Origin: Seongchinamella unica
GTDB taxonomy: Bacteria > Pseudomonadota > Gammaproteobacteria > Pseudomonadales > Halieaceae
NCBI RefSeq assembly: GCF_004354085.1
Contig: NZ_SMSE01000001.1
Span: forward strand, 1,541,724-1,605,723
Length of the DNA stretch: 64,000 nucleotides
Reading direction: 5' to 3'
Of the stretch, positions 16,870 through 26,431 are shown piece after piece; the stretch's first letter is position 1, and each line of letters begins with the position of its first letter. A program made the position numbers and the translations under genes. The notes beneath the pieces are model-generated. The model did no database searches. It had not been told where the DNA came from and saw only the letters and a list, made by a program, of their open reading frames with translations.

Positions 16870-17691
16870 TTACCGCGGAAACATCATCACCACCCGCATG
16901 CCCACGTCCAGACTGCGGAGCTGGCGCCTGGCGGACGCCCTGGCGTTGAGACGGATTGACCAGGCATCCGATTGCGCGGAGCCCCCGCGCAGCTCCCGGT
17001 TGTCGCAGTTGCCAAACAATTGCGGCATACCGTTGAGGGGGGGTTTGCTGTTGGCATCCACGCAGTCCTTGGTCCACTCCCAGACATTGCCGTGTACATC
17101 GTACAGGCCCCATGCATTGGGTTTGAAGCTCGCCACCGGTGCCAGGGTACCCTCATAGTCCACGCCGCAACCCAGGCAGTTGGCGTTGCTTTCACCGGCG
17201 CTATCGCCCCAGGTGTAGCTTCTGGTTGAACCGGCACGGGCGGCGTATTCCCACTGGGTGGAACTGGGCAGGCGGTAGTTGTATCCGGTCTGGTGGCTGA
17301 GCCAGCTGACAAAGGCCTCAGCCTCGTCCCAGGTGATACCGGAAACGGGCAGGTCATCGGCGGCGCCCTGCAGGGAATCCAGGTCTCCGGACTGAGTGGC
17401 TTTCAGGAACCGGCGATACATGGCATTGGTGATCTCGGTTTTGCTGATAGCGAAGGGGTGGGCGATTTCGACGACCAGTGCCTCCGGGTTGTCGCCCGGA
17501 CGCCCTCCGCCCATGACGAACTCGCCCTCCCTGACCACCACCATCTCCGGTCCTTTGCCGCCATCGGGCAAATCATGGGCAAAGGTGTCCCCCGGGAGAT
17601 AATCGTCTGCGACCGCGCTGGCGTTAAACAGCAGGGCACAGAGGAGGGTGTTGGCGCCGATTGCAACGCGGAGGGGAATGCTGAGGCTCAT
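16870..17691 (-). CDS. Exported formylglycine-generating-enzyme-like (SUMF1) protein
   Basis: About 273 residues from the ATG at 17691, which has AAGGA 8 nt upstream. An N-terminal signal ends ASAVADD (residue ~27). The FGE-sulfatase fold is seen in MVVVREGEFVMGGGRPGDNPEALVVEIAHPFAI (split), then EITNAMYRRFL, GITWDEAEAFVSWLS, YRLPSSTQWEYAARAG, and the C-terminal GLYDVHGNVWEWTKDC and ELRGGSAQSD. True FGEs convert a sulfatase cysteine to formylglycine; many relatives have other roles. No sulfatase lies nearby and I cannot assign the copper-binding cysteine pair, so it is called a family member only. Confidence 0.83.
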   Translation of the reverse strand: MSLSIPLRVAIGANTLLCALLFNASAVADDYLPGDTFAHDLPDGGKGPEMVVVREGEFVMGGGRPGDNPEALVVEIAHPFAISKTEITNAMYRRFLKATQSGDLDSLQGAADDLPVSGITWDEAEAFVSWLSHQTGYNYRLPSSTQWEYAARAGSTRSYTWGDSAGESNANCLGCGVDYEGTLAPVASFKPNAWGLYDVHGNVWEWTKDCVDANSKPPLNGMPQLFGNCDNRELRGGSAQSDAWSIRLNARASARRQLRSLDVGMRVVMMFPR

Positions 17692-17817
17692 AATCATCGT
17701 CCTTATCCCGCGGCAGTGGGGATGCGTGTGAAAGGCCATACAACAGAGTTAAATGTAGCAAGGAATGGGCAGCTGGCAAGTTCGCTGTAGGCGCTGCCGG
17801 CGGTACACCCGATCCCT

Positions 17818-19263
17818 TTACCGGCGGCCAGCGGCGCGTTCGGCAGACGTCCGCAGCAACTGCCACAGCGCTTCAACATGGGCGCGGGTGGTGCTTTCCA
17901 CTCCGATGGAGACCCGCACCATCCAGCGTCCGTCCAGTATCGACGGCGACAGGAACGCCTGCCCGGACTGGTTGATTTCATTGACCCAGGCCAGCGTGTG
18001 TTTATCCAGCGCCCCGCCAGAGAGTTCGCCTCCCCGGGAATCCCTGGGTACATGACGCAGGCACACGGTCTGGAGAGCCACGGGTGCCAGCACCTGCCAG
18101 TCAGGGGCGGCCGCAGCCTGTTCCGCCAGCCAGCGGGCATTATCCAGGTCCCTGCGCAGTCGCGCGCGAATACTGTCGATACCATCCAGGTGCAGATGAA
18201 ACCACAGCTTGAGCGCGCGGAAGCGGCGACCCAGGGGAATGCCCCAGTCACGGTACTGGGTGACCTGCCCATCGGCTGTGGATTGCAGGTAGGCAGGATT
18301 GGTGGACATGACCCGTTCCAGGTGGGTCGTGTCGCGGACATAGAACAGCGCCGTGTCCAGTATTGTTCCCATCCATTTGTGCGGATTCCAGGCAATGGAG
18401 TCGGCAGCTTCCACTCCCTGCCACAGGTGCCGGCACTCGGGCAGTAACATGGCGGAGCCGGCCATCGCCGCATCCACGTGCAGCCAGATATTGTGGCGGG
18501 CCGCGATGGCGGCGATGTCGGCAACCGGGTCCATGGCGGTGGTGCCGGTAGCGCCGACAGAGCAGACAATGCCTGCCGGCACACGGCCGTTGGCGATGTC
18601 GGATTCAATCGCGGCGGCGAGAGCTTCCGGGAGCATCGCCCGGGTGTAAGCGTCCTCCTCGATGTAGCTGAGGTTGTCCTGGCCAAAGCCGGCCAGTTGT
18701 ACCGCCTTGGCAATCGATGAGTGGGCCTGGCTGGTGCTGTAGACTACCAGTGGACGCGGCACCGCCTGCAGTCCCTGGTGGTTCTTGCTGAAGTCGCTGG
18801 CCCGCTCCCTGGCCAGAATCATCGCGGTCACGCAGGCGGTGGAAGCCGTGTCGTGAATGGTGCCCTGCCAGGCCTCGCTGAGACCGGTTAACTGGCGCAT
18901 CCAGTCGCAGACGACCTCCTCAACCTCGGTCAGGGCCGGACAGCTCTCCCAGGATATCCCCAGGGTGCCCAGGCCGGAGCTGGCAATATCTCCGAGCACC
19001 GAAGCCAGAGAGGCATTGGAGGGAAACCAGCCGAAATGCATGGGATGCTGCACCTGGGTAATGCCGGGGACCACCCGCGACTCCAGTTGGCGTAACAACG
19101 CAGCGAAGTTGCCGGCCTCAGTTGGCGCCTGCCCGGGGAAGGATTGCCTGACTTCACCGGGTGACACCTGGGCTCGTACCGGCTGCTGTGGTATCTGCTG
19201 GCGATAGTCTGCGATCCAGTCGATCAGGGCGTGGCCCGCCTCGCGGAATTCTTCCGGTGTCAT
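17818..19263 (-). CDS. Group II PLP-dependent amino-acid decarboxylase
   Basis: 481 residues, full length for aromatic-L-amino-acid/tyrosine/tryptophan decarboxylase-like enzymes. Key elements: HFGWFPSNASLASVLGD near residue 75, TASTACVTAMILAR, the PLP-contacting Asp in WLHVDAAMAGSA, and the Schiff-base Lys in WNPHKWMG at residue ~300. Cytoplasmic; would release CO2 and an amine. Substrate cannot be read from sequence; an aromatic amino acid is likely. It is divergent from katG across a 478-bp gap. Confidence 0.88.
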   Translation of the reverse strand: MTPEEFREAGHALIDWIADYRQQIPQQPVRAQVSPGEVRQSFPGQAPTEAGNFAALLRQLESRVVPGITQVQHPMHFGWFPSNASLASVLGDIASSGLGTLGISWESCPALTEVEEVVCDWMRQLTGLSEAWQGTIHDTASTACVTAMILARERASDFSKNHQGLQAVPRPLVVYSTSQAHSSIAKAVQLAGFGQDNLSYIEEDAYTRAMLPEALAAAIESDIANGRVPAGIVCSVGATGTTAMDPVADIAAIAARHNIWLHVDAAMAGSAMLLPECRHLWQGVEAADSIAWNPHKWMGTILDTALFYVRDTTHLERVMSTNPAYLQSTADGQVTQYRDWGIPLGRRFRALKLWFHLHLDGIDSIRARLRRDLDNARWLAEQAAAAPDWQVLAPVALQTVCLRHVPRDSRGGELSGGALDKHTLAWVNEINQSGQAFLSPSILDGRWMVRVSIGVESTTRAHVEALWQLLRTSAERAAGRR

Positions 19264-19350
19264 GGCCAGGCTTGCTGGCGGCCATCGCTGTCGCTGACGG
19301 ATATTTGCCCAGCCATGCTTTATCTCCCTGCCGTGTGAGTGTTTGCCCTG

Positions 19351-19362
19351 CCACTATAGTGG
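19351..19362. promoter_or_regulatory. Perfect 12-bp palindrome upstream of the decarboxylase gene
   Basis: CCACTATAGTGG, about 90 bp upstream of the decarboxylase ATG. It contains TATAGT, a -10-like hexamer, on both strands. Could be an operator over a promoter; no regulator is recognised. Confidence 0.3.
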
Positions 19363-19566
19363 GCTGGGCCCGGTTGTCCAGACTGCTGTTGACTCACCCT
19401 GAAAGTGCCAGGATGTCAGCCCGGGGCCTCCACCGGCGGTTAAGGAATTCGCCGCGGGAGGAGGGGCCGGCCGGGCCCTGGATAGGGCTGAAACCTGTCT
19501 TCCCGGGTTGTTCGAAGCTCCTCGTGTCCGGACTTAACCGGTTGTTTTATAGGGAAATTATGGGTT

Positions 19567-19603
19567 TTGGGTGAAAGCTATCAACGCCATAGGGAGATAC
19601 GAT
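19567..19603 (+). promoter_or_regulatory. OxyR-like binding site upstream of katG
   Basis: The tetranucleotides TTGG, CTAT, ATAG, CGAT are each separated by exactly 7 bp, matching 13 of 16 positions of the OxyR pattern ATAG-N7-CTAT-N7-ATAG-N7-CTAT; the two central blocks are perfect. A weak -35-like TTGTGC abuts it, as in activator-dependent promoters. Peroxide induction of katG is inferred. Confidence 0.55.
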
Positions 19604-19741
19604 TGTGCAAGCCCCTGATCGCCGACTAGAGTGAAGGGAGCAATTGCGGGGCAGGCAGTGTCAGGCTTTGCCTCCACGCGATGACCTAACGAGAGTCGAG
19701 TAAGGTGCTGTGATAGCACGTTTTGATAAGGGAGCTACACA

Positions 19742-22021
19742 ATGAGCAATATCCGCAAGAGGATCCTGTCAACCGCCGTAGCCAGTGCGCTGGCCCTGTC
19801 GTCCGCCGCCTTTGCCGCTGAAATGAGCAAGCCGGCGGGAGCCAAGGGCTCGGGCGCTACCGCTGTCGGCCAGCCCCGCAGCAACCAGTTCTGGTGGCCC
19901 GACCAGCTGGATCTCACCCCTTTGCGCGACCAGGACGCGCGCTCCAATCCGCTGGGCGAGGATTTCGACTACGCCGAGGCCTACAGCAAGCTGGATCTGG
20001 ATGACGTCAAGAAAGATATCGACCAACTGCTGACCACGTCCCAGGACTGGTGGCCGGCGGACTTTGGTAACTATGGCCCGTTCTTTATCCGTATGGCCTG
20101 GCACAGTGCGGGCACCTATCGCACCCTGGATGGCCGTGGCGGCGGCGATGGCGGCCAGCAGCGTTTCGACCCGCTGAACAGCTGGCCGGACAACGGCAAC
20201 CTCGACAAGGCCCGGCGGCTGCTGTGGCCGGTGAAGCAGAAGTACGGCGCCAGCCTGTCCTGGGGTGACCTGATGATCCTCGCCGGTAACGTGGCCCTGG
20301 AGAATATGGGCTTTGAGACTTACGGTTTTGCCGGTGGTCGTACCGATGACTGGGAACCCGACCTGGTGTACTGGGGGCCAGAGGTGGAGATGCTTGCCAG
20401 CGATCGCGAGGAGAAAGATGGCCAGCTGCAGCGTCCCCTGGGGGCGACCCACATGGGACTCATATACGTCAATCCGGAAGGGCCCAGGGGCAAACCTGAT
20501 CCTGCAGGATCGGCCAGGAACATCCGCATCGCCTTCGGTCGCATGGCCATGAACGATGAGGAAACCGTCGCCCTGATCGCCGGTGGCCACACCTTTGGCA
20601 AGATGCATGGTGCCCACAAGCCCGGTGACTGCATGGGCGCGGAGCCTGGCGCCGCCTCGCTGGAAGAGCAGGGCCTGGGCTGGAAGAACAAGTGTGGCAA
20701 GGGCCATTCAGAAGACACTATTACCAGCGGACTCGAGGGAGCCTGGACCCAGGCGCCCACCCAGTGGACCACGCTGTACCTGTCCAACCTGCTGAACAAC
20801 GAGTGGGAGCAGACGCGCAGCCCGGCAGGGGCTATCCAGTGGGTCCCCAAAGACAAGTCGCTGCACGATTCGGTGCCTGATGCGCATGTCGAGGGCAAGT
20901 TCAATGCGCCGGTGATGACCACGGCCGACCTGGCGGTGAAAGCGGATCCCAAGTACCGGGAGATCGCCGAACGCTTCCTGGCCAACCCGGATGAGTACCA
21001 GCAGGCCTTTGCCAGGGCCTGGTACAAGCTGACCCACCGCGATATGGGGCCACGCTCACGCTACCTGGGTGATGATGTTCCCGGGGAGGCTTTGAGCTGG
21101 CAGGACCCGATCCCGGAAGTCGAGCACAAACTGATTGACGCCAGCGAGATTCGCGCTCTGAAGAAGGACATCAGTAAGTCCGGGCTGACGGTGGCCGAGC
21201 TTGTCGGTACTGCCTGGGCATCGGCCTCCAGCTTCCGTGCCGCTGACATGCGCGGTGGCGCCAACGGCGCCCGCATTGCGCTGGAGCCGCAGAAGTCATG
21301 GGCGGCGAACAATCCGCAGGACCTGGCGAAGGTGCTCAATACCCTGGGCGAAATCAAGGCCGATTTCAACAGCTCCAGGTCCGCTCGCAGCAGCAAGGTG
21401 TCACTGGCGGACCTGATCGTACTGGGCGGTGCGGTGGGTATCGAGATAGCGGCGAAGGACGCCGGTGTCAAGGTTGAGGTCCCCTTTGTGCCTGGCCGTG
21501 CTGACGCGACCCAGGCGCAAACTGACGTTGCGTCCTTTGCCCTGCTGGAGCCGCAGGCCGATGCCTTCCGCAACTACTACGATGCCGATCGGGCCTATCG
21601 GTCCCCGGCAGAGATGTTGGTGGACAGGGCGGACCAGTTGAACCTGACAGTGCCGCAGATGACGGTGCTGGTGGGCGGCCTGCGGGTGCTCGGTGTAAAT
21701 TCCGGTGGCTCGAGCCACGGGGTGTTCACCGACAGGCCCGGAACCCTGAGCAACGACTTCTTTGTCAACCTGCTGGACATGTCGACCCAGTGGCAGAAAG
21801 CCGATGCTGACGGCATCTACCAGGGGCTGGATCGGGAGTCAGGTGAGGTCAAGTACACCGCGACCCCGGTGGACCTGCTGTTCGGCTCCAACTCCGAGTT
21901 GCGTGCGGTCGCCGAGGCCTATGCCTACCATGATGCCCAGCAGCGCTTTGCCGACGACTTTGTCGCCGCCTGGACCAAGGTGATGCAGCTGGATCGCTTT
22001 GACCTGCGCCACGACTTGTAA
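19742..22021 (+). CDS. katG: Catalase-peroxidase KatG with signal peptide
   Basis: 759 residues, with both the N-terminal catalytic and the C-terminal structural domain. Removes H2O2 by catalase and peroxidase activity using heme b. The distal site is R117-x-x-W120-H121 in [14 protein letters not shown]; the adduct Tyr is in [12 protein letters not shown], the adduct Met in GRMAMNDEE, and the proximal His in [12 protein letters not shown]. Residues 1-~25 form a signal peptide (basic start, alanine-rich core, AFA-A), so this is an exported form like KatP/KatG2 rather than the usual cytosolic KatG. Monocistronic by spacing. Confidence 0.95.
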   Translation: MSNIRKRILSTAVASALALSSAAFAAEMSKPAGAKGSGATAVGQPRSNQFWWPDQLDLTPLRDQDARSNPLGEDFDYAEAYSKLDLDDVKKDIDQLLTTSQDWWPADFGNYGPFFIRMAWHSAGTYRTLDGRGGGDGGQQRFDPLNSWPDNGNLDKARRLLWPVKQKYGASLSWGDLMILAGNVALENMGFETYGFAGGRTDDWEPDLVYWGPEVEMLASDREEKDGQLQRPLGATHMGLIYVNPEGPRGKPDPAGSARNIRIAFGRMAMNDEETVALIAGGHTFGKMHGAHKPGDCMGAEPGAASLEEQGLGWKNKCGKGHSEDTITSGLEGAWTQAPTQWTTLYLSNLLNNEWEQTRSPAGAIQWVPKDKSLHDSVPDAHVEGKFNAPVMTTADLAVKADPKYREIAERFLANPDEYQQAFARAWYKLTHRDMGPRSRYLGDDVPGEALSWQDPIPEVEHKLIDASEIRALKKDISKSGLTVAELVGTAWASASSFRAADMRGGANGARIALEPQKSWAANNPQDLAKVLNTLGEIKADFNSSRSARSSKVSLADLIVLGGAVGIEIAAKDAGVKVEVPFVPGRADATQAQTDVASFALLEPQADAFRNYYDADRAYRSPAEMLVDRADQLNLTVPQMTVLVGGLRVLGVNSGGSSHGVFTDRPGTLSNDFFVNLLDMSTQWQKADADGIYQGLDRESGEVKYTATPVDLLFGSNSELRAVAEAYAYHDAQQRFADDFVAAWTKVMQLDRFDLRHDL

Positions 22022-22194
22022 CTGGGCTGGTGGCTGCGCGGCATATGCCCGCAGCCGCTTTTTCCGTTCGCGGAGCGCCCCCGCATCTTCCTCACTGGCG
22101 GGAACAGGGGAATGTGACTACCCTTTTCCCTGCCAGTCCCAGCCAAATTCGTATCTGGCCTGGCAACGATGACCTTACGCATCAGGGGGTAGCA

Positions 22195-22437
22195 ATGCTT
22201 GGAGAAAACCATTCGCTGTATCACGATTTTCCGGAGATGGTCGAGGTGACCGACAGGCTGATAGAGAGCGACCCGGACTTCGCCGCCGATGCCAAGCGGT
22301 ATCATGCGCTGGACAAGGAAATAAGGACCCTGGAGCTGCGCAATTCGCCGATCGACGACCAGGCCATGCAACAACTGAAACTCAACCGCGCCGAAATGAA
22401 GGATTCGCTGTACCAGCGGTTACTGGCAGCAGCCTGA
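22195..22437 (+). CDS. DUF465 (YdcH-like) small protein
   Basis: 80 residues from the ATG at 22195, which follows AGGGGG. Sequence pattern HSLYHDFPEMVEVTDRLIESD...FAADAKRYHALDKEIRTLE...LKLNRAEMKDSLYQRL is the DUF465 helical hairpin. The frame reaches back to 22030 but that part has no family similarity. Function unknown; likely a small coiled-coil protein in the cytosol. Confidence 0.88.
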   Translation: MLGENHSLYHDFPEMVEVTDRLIESDPDFAADAKRYHALDKEIRTLELRNSPIDDQAMQQLKLNRAEMKDSLYQRLLAAA

Positions 22438-22477
22438 GAAGATACCCACCCCCCGGAGGAGGCGGGCAAGAGCCGGG

Positions 22478-22786
22478 TTAATTGCTGGCCAGCGCATCCC
22501 GCTGCTGGTACTCACGAAGCATGTCGTTATACGTCTGGGCGGCGGAGTAGGCCGCCTCGACGAAATAGTTGTACTCCACATCGTGCATGGCGTAATTGCG
22601 GCAGTTCAGGAAGTCGACGACGCTGTCTACGTAGGTTTGGGTAGCAGCCTGGGCAGCGGCCATGTCGGCCTTGCTGGCAGTGGCCACGGCGGGCATTTCA
22701 GGTGCTTCGGTGGGCCGCTTGGCAGGACAGTCTGCGGCGGCATTCATGGCGATCAACATCGCCGGTACGGCTAAAAGTGCCTTCAT
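22478..22786 (-). CDS. Hypothetical exported protein
   Basis: 102 residues with a signal peptide ending NAAAD (residue ~18). The mature part has two cysteines (DCPAKRPTE and FLNCRNYAMHD) that could form a disulfide, and a helical ~65-residue domain containing YVDSVVDFLNCRNY and YNYFVEAAYSAAQTYNDMLREY. I do not recognise a family. A perfect inverted repeat (22829-22844) lies about 45 bp upstream. Confidence 0.65.
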   Translation of the reverse strand: MKALLAVPAMLIAMNAAADCPAKRPTEAPEMPAVATASKADMAAAQAATQTYVDSVVDFLNCRNYAMHDVEYNYFVEAAYSAAQTYNDMLREYQQRDALASN

Positions 22787-23141
22787 GGGAAATTCCCCTG
22801 TAATGAGTAACGTTCACTGTGGACCCGTGGTAACACAGGTGTTACTGATACTCCCTCCACGCCCAACTGGATCACAGCTTGTACAGGGCAAAAGCTGTGC
22901 AATATTCTGAATATCTGAGAAAAATAAGATGTCACCGGTGATTCGGAATCGCTCAAGGCTTGGACCAAAAGTAACATTTTGCACCGCAACAGGGCCCGGT
23001 CCGGCCTCCCCAGGTCTCACAGCGGGCCAGCGGGACTGCCGACGGTCAATTGCACCGGTCTTATCCGGGCTAAAAATCGATATCGGAGCCGCCGGCTGAT
23101 CATGCTAATCTCGGGCTGAAGCCATCCGCAGGGAGAGCGTA
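22787..23141. other. 355-bp divergent intergenic region
   Basis: No coding sequence I can support. Holds the dyad at 22829-22844 and an AT-richer stretch (22890-22940) that could carry promoters; a GGGAG ribosome binding site precedes the ATG at 23142. Confidence 0.5.
22829..22844. promoter_or_regulatory. Operator-like dyad
   Basis: GTAACAC-AG-GTGTTAC, a perfect 7-bp inverted repeat with a 2-bp spacer, upstream of the 102-residue exported protein gene. An additional GTAAC lies at about 22806-22810. Typical of a dimeric repressor site; regulator unknown. Confidence 0.4.
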
Positions 23142-23501
23142 ATGAAAAAGCCGGCATTATTCGGGGTGATTGCCATCCTGGCATCTGCCTGTACCACCAC
23201 CGATGAAATCATCATCGACAATAAAGGCGTCGATATGAGTCGCTATGAAGTCGATCTGGCCGAGTGCAGGGCATACGCCACGGAAGTAAAAACGGGTCAG
23301 AAAGCCGCCAAAGGCGCGGCATCCGGTGCCTTGATTGGTGGCGCCATCGGCGCCATAACCGGCGACAGCCGTAAGGCAGCGGAAGGCGCCGGCGTCGGAG
23401 CGGTGACCGGCGGTGCCCGCGGCGCCAGCCAGGGGCAACAGGGCGAGATACAGGTGGTGAAAACCTGCCTGCGAGGGCGGGGCTACCGGATACTTAACTG
23501 A
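23142..23501 (+). CDS. Glycine-zipper lipoprotein
   Basis: 119 residues. Lipoprotein signal with lipobox ASAC at residue ~17, then a short charged segment. Residues ~60-100 form a glycine-zipper hairpin (GAASGALIGGAIGAITGDS...GAGVGAVTGGARGASQG), the pattern of SlyB/YmgG-like outer-membrane lipoproteins. The C-terminal CLRGRGYRILN motif with a conserved Cys is common in this group. Membrane-integrity role inferred. Confidence 0.8.
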   Translation: MKKPALFGVIAILASACTTTDEIIIDNKGVDMSRYEVDLAECRAYATEVKTGQKAAKGAASGALIGGAIGAITGDSRKAAEGAGVGAVTGGARGASQGQQGEIQVVKTCLRGRGYRILN

Positions 23502-23506
23502 CGCAT

Positions 23507-24331
23507 TCAGTGTTCGCCCTGGCATACGGGGCAGAAATAAAGACGGCGACTGCCTACTTCCTGTCGCCGAATGGGATGGCTGCAGTGGTAGCAGGGCGAA
23601 TCTTCCCGCCCGAACACGTAGAAGCGCCGCCATTCCCGCGCCAGTCCCTGGCGCTGCAGTGACCTGGACAGGCGGGGAGCCAGTGTAATCCCGCCGGAAT
23701 CGTAACTGCGCCTGCTGATAGTGAGAGTGCTTCGCGCTAGCTTTCCCAGCTCCCCCCGGGTGAGTTCCCTGGGCCGCTGGCGGTGGTGCAGACGGGCGTC
23801 GTGGAGGATTTCCGATCGCAGGTAGTTGCCGTTACCCGCGAGGAAGGCCTGGTCCAGGTACAGGGCCGCCAGTTCCTTTGCCGCAAATTGGGGTAGACCC
23901 AGGCGGTCGGCGACATCCCGCCAGCCCAGACACGGATCCATGATATCCGGGCCTATCTTGGCCAGGAATGGATGATGGACAAGTTCTGCAGTGGGCCATA
24001 CGCTGATATCGGAGGCGCTGTACAAAATCGCGCTGTGGTCCCTGGTTTGCAGTAACAGGCGCATTGATCGCGTGCTCTTTGGCAGCGTATGGCCAGCGAT
24101 AACTTTCCAGACCCCGTAGAGCTGGTTGTGCGAATAAATGCTCAGACCGTGCTCGAAATGCGTGAGCAGCGCCTTGCCCCGGGTCTCTATGGCCACGACT
24201 TTGTGACCTTTGAGGCGGGATGCCTCGCGTCGCAACCGGGGCAGGCCGAATGTAATTGAGGTAATCGTCCGGCCTTCCAGCACGTCTGCCAGGGTGTCTG
24301 CAGCTCGCCGTATTTCTGGGCCCTCGGGCAT
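23507..24331 (-). CDS. nei: Endonuclease VIII (Nei)
   Basis: 274-residue bifunctional DNA glycosylase/AP lyase that removes oxidised pyrimidines. Starts MPEGPEI, giving the catalytic N-terminal Pro and Glu after Met removal. It has HNQLYGVW, LYSASDI and LDQAFLAGNGNYLRSEIL, all characteristic of Nei rather than Fpg. The C-terminal zinc finger is C-x2-C (CYHCSHP) then C-x2-C (FCPVCQ). AGCAGGA precedes the ATG. Convergent with the glycine-zipper lipoprotein. Confidence 0.93.
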   Translation of the reverse strand: MPEGPEIRRAADTLADVLEGRTITSITFGLPRLRREASRLKGHKVVAIETRGKALLTHFEHGLSIYSHNQLYGVWKVIAGHTLPKSTRSMRLLLQTRDHSAILYSASDISVWPTAELVHHPFLAKIGPDIMDPCLGWRDVADRLGLPQFAAKELAALYLDQAFLAGNGNYLRSEILHDARLHHRQRPRELTRGELGKLARSTLTISRRSYDSGGITLAPRLSRSLQRQGLAREWRRFYVFGREDSPCYHCSHPIRRQEVGSRRLYFCPVCQGEH

Positions 24332-24467
24332 GTCGGTCCTGCTCTGTCGTGGTTTTGGGTGCGGGTTTTTATACCATGCTGAATATACGTGGCAGCTGCT
24401 GAGGAAAGATCAATCTGTCTTTCGAGGCAGCACGTAAACTGGGGACAAACTGAACAGGAGATCGTCG

Positions 24468-25349
24468 ATGAAATTTGCCTACCACGCCACCATGTGTGAT
24501 CCCGATATGTATCTGCCCCTGGCCATTGCCGCCGAGGAGGCCGGGTTCGATAGCTTTACCTTCCCCGACAGTATCTGTTACCCGAAAGAAGGCTCGGACG
24601 TGTATCCCTACAACGACGATGGCACCCGCGAGTTTCTCGATGGTGTGCCTTTTCTCGAGCCCTTTGTTGCGATTCCCTACCTCGCGGCGCGCACCGAGAA
24701 ACTGCGTTTTACCACATCAGTGATTAAACTGGCCGTTCGCCAGCCCGCCGTCGTCGCCAAGCAGTTGGCCACCCTGGGAGTGATGATCGGGGACCGCTTC
24801 GGCTTTGGCGTCGGCATCAGCCCCTGGCCGGAGGATTTCCTCGCCTGCCAGGTGCCCTGGGAAAAGCGCGGCAAGCGCATGGACGAAATGATGGAAATCG
24901 TGAATGGCCTGCTGACCGGCGAGTATTTCAGCTACGACGGCGAAATTTTCCAGCTGGACGCCATCAAGCTTTGCCCGGTACCGGACCATAAGATTCCCCT
25001 GCTCGTCGGTGGCCACGCCAAACCCGCCCTGCGCCGCGCCGCGCGTCTGGGCGACGGCTGGATATCAGCCGGTTCTTCGCTGGATGAGCTGAAGAGCATG
25101 ATCGGGCAGATAGAGGAGTTCCGGGTTGAGTATGGTCGCACCGAAGGGGCGTTCGAGTACCACGCCATGACCGAGGCCGCCTACTCCAAAGAAGGCCTGG
25201 ATGATCTCGCCGCCGCCGGTGTCACCGAGGTGATCATCGCCTTCCGCAATCCCTATGAGGCAGAACCCGACACCCAGACCCTGGAAGAAAAAATCGGGCT
25301 GATCAACTGGTATGCGGAAAATGTGATCAAGCCACACCGGGAGGGGTGA
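24468..25349 (+). CDS. LLM-class flavin/F420-dependent oxidoreductase
   Basis: 293 residues with a luciferase-like TIM-barrel pattern: AIAAEEAGFDSFTFPDS, RTEKLRFTTSVIKLAVRQP, GDRFGFGVGISPWPEDF, PLLVGGHAKPALRRAARLGDGW. Similar to the F420-dependent subgroup of the LLM family. Substrate unknown. GGAGATCGTCG precedes the ATG. Neighbours give no pathway clue. Confidence 0.87.
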   Translation: MKFAYHATMCDPDMYLPLAIAAEEAGFDSFTFPDSICYPKEGSDVYPYNDDGTREFLDGVPFLEPFVAIPYLAARTEKLRFTTSVIKLAVRQPAVVAKQLATLGVMIGDRFGFGVGISPWPEDFLACQVPWEKRGKRMDEMMEIVNGLLTGEYFSYDGEIFQLDAIKLCPVPDHKIPLLVGGHAKPALRRAARLGDGWISAGSSLDELKSMIGQIEEFRVEYGRTEGAFEYHAMTEAAYSKEGLDDLAAAGVTEVIIAFRNPYEAEPDTQTLEEKIGLINWYAENVIKPHREG

Positions 25350-25354
25350 CCGGC

Positions 25355-26431
25355 CTACCTCCCGGGGTCGGGGACGCTGTCCACTCGCACTTCACCCGCT
25401 GTTGTATCCTGCGCCTCGGCAATTTCACCGGGGCTGGCCCGGCTTGTGTTCGCCGCTGCCCCGGGCCTTGCCAGTACCAGTCGGGTGAACAGCGGAAAGT
25501 GGTCGGAGCCAATGTAGGGCAGACGGGTGATCGCGGCCAGCTGGAAATGGCGGCTGTGGTACAGGTGATCGAGAGGCCAGCGAAACACTGGAATACGGGC
25601 GTGGAAGGTATTGAGCATACACCTGCCCACCCGCGGGTCCAACAGGCCGCTGATCCGGCGAAACAGGGTTGCCGTTCTCGACCAGGGAATGTCGTTGAAG
25701 TCGCCGGCCACCAGTGTCGGTCCGGCGTCATCCTGCAGCGCCCTGGCGACCACAATCAGCTCCGCATCGCGCTCCTTTGACTCCGGGTTTTCCGTCGGGC
25801 TGGGCGGCGCGGGATGCAGCAGGTGCAGCCGGATGTCATCGCCGCTGTCGAGGACCACGGTGGCGTGAATGGAGGGCACATCGTCTTCCACCAGAAACTC
25901 GATGCCGGCGTCGACCAGCGGCAGTCGGGAGTAAAGGTGAATGCCGTAGCGGTTGTCCAGAGGGCACTTCACGCTGTGGGGCATGTCTTTTTCCAGCGCA
26001 TCGAGCCGGTCCTGCCACCATTGGTCGGATTCCATGGCGACCAGCAGATCCGGTGTTTTTTCACGCACCAGCGACAGCAGGGTATCGGCATCCCGATTTT
26101 CCATCTGCACATTGGCGGATATTATTGACAGACTACTCTCCGGGCTGGGCTCACCGGCCTGGTCCACTTCACGGGGATACCAGGGGACAAAGCGCAGCAG
26201 GTGCCAGAGGTTCCATGCCAGGCACGTCAGGGTCAGCAGTAACAGGCCTGCCCCGGCTGTTGATGAGGCGGAGAACAGGGTTAACTGGACGGTCAGGCTG
26301 ACAGCGAGCAGGCAGGCCAGCTGCTGCCGCGCAAATTCGGCAGATCTCACCAGCCAATGGGGGTTCTGCCACAGGGGAAGCACGGAGAGCAGGCAAAGTG
26401 GCAGGGTCAGTAGGGCGAGAGTGGTAATCAA
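25355..26431 (-). CDS. Membrane-anchored endonuclease/exonuclease/phosphatase family protein
   Basis: 358 residues from an apparent TTG start. N-terminal ~90 residues hold two to three membrane helices. The C-terminal EEP domain has SIISANVQMENRDADTLLSLV, VAMESDQWWQ, LVAGDFNDIPWS and a late SDHFPLF, the usual catalytic N, E, D-x-N and D-H residues. Likely hydrolyses a phosphodiester on the periplasmic side. Start codon uncertain; no strong ribosome binding site. Confidence 0.82.
   Translation of the reverse strand: MITTLALLTLPLCLLSVLPLWQNPHWLVRSAEFARQQLACLLAVSLTVQLTLFSASSTAGAGLLLLTLTCLAWNLWHLLRFVPWYPREVDQAGEPSPESSLSIISANVQMENRDADTLLSLVREKTPDLLVAMESDQWWQDRLDALEKDMPHSVKCPLDNRYGIHLYSRLPLVDAGIEFLVEDDVPSIHATVVLDSGDDIRLHLLHPAPPSPTENPESKERDAELIVVARALQDDAGPTLVAGDFNDIPWSRTATLFRRISGLLDPRVGRCMLNTFHARIPVFRWPLDHLYHSRHFQLAAITRLPYIGSDHFPLFTRLVLARPGAAANTSRASPGEIAEAQDTTAGEVRVDSVPDPGR

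Larger units (their letters stand above)
19264..19741. other. 478-bp divergent intergenic region, decarboxylase/katG
   Basis: No credible coding sequence. It contains a perfect 12-bp palindrome at 19351-19362, an OxyR-like site at 19567-19603, a possible weak katG promoter (TTGTGC at 19603-19608, TAGAGT at 19627-19632) and the katG ribosome binding site (AAGGGAG just before 19742). A GC-rich, purine-biased stretch around 19451-19480 has no further recognisable feature. Confidence 0.6.
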
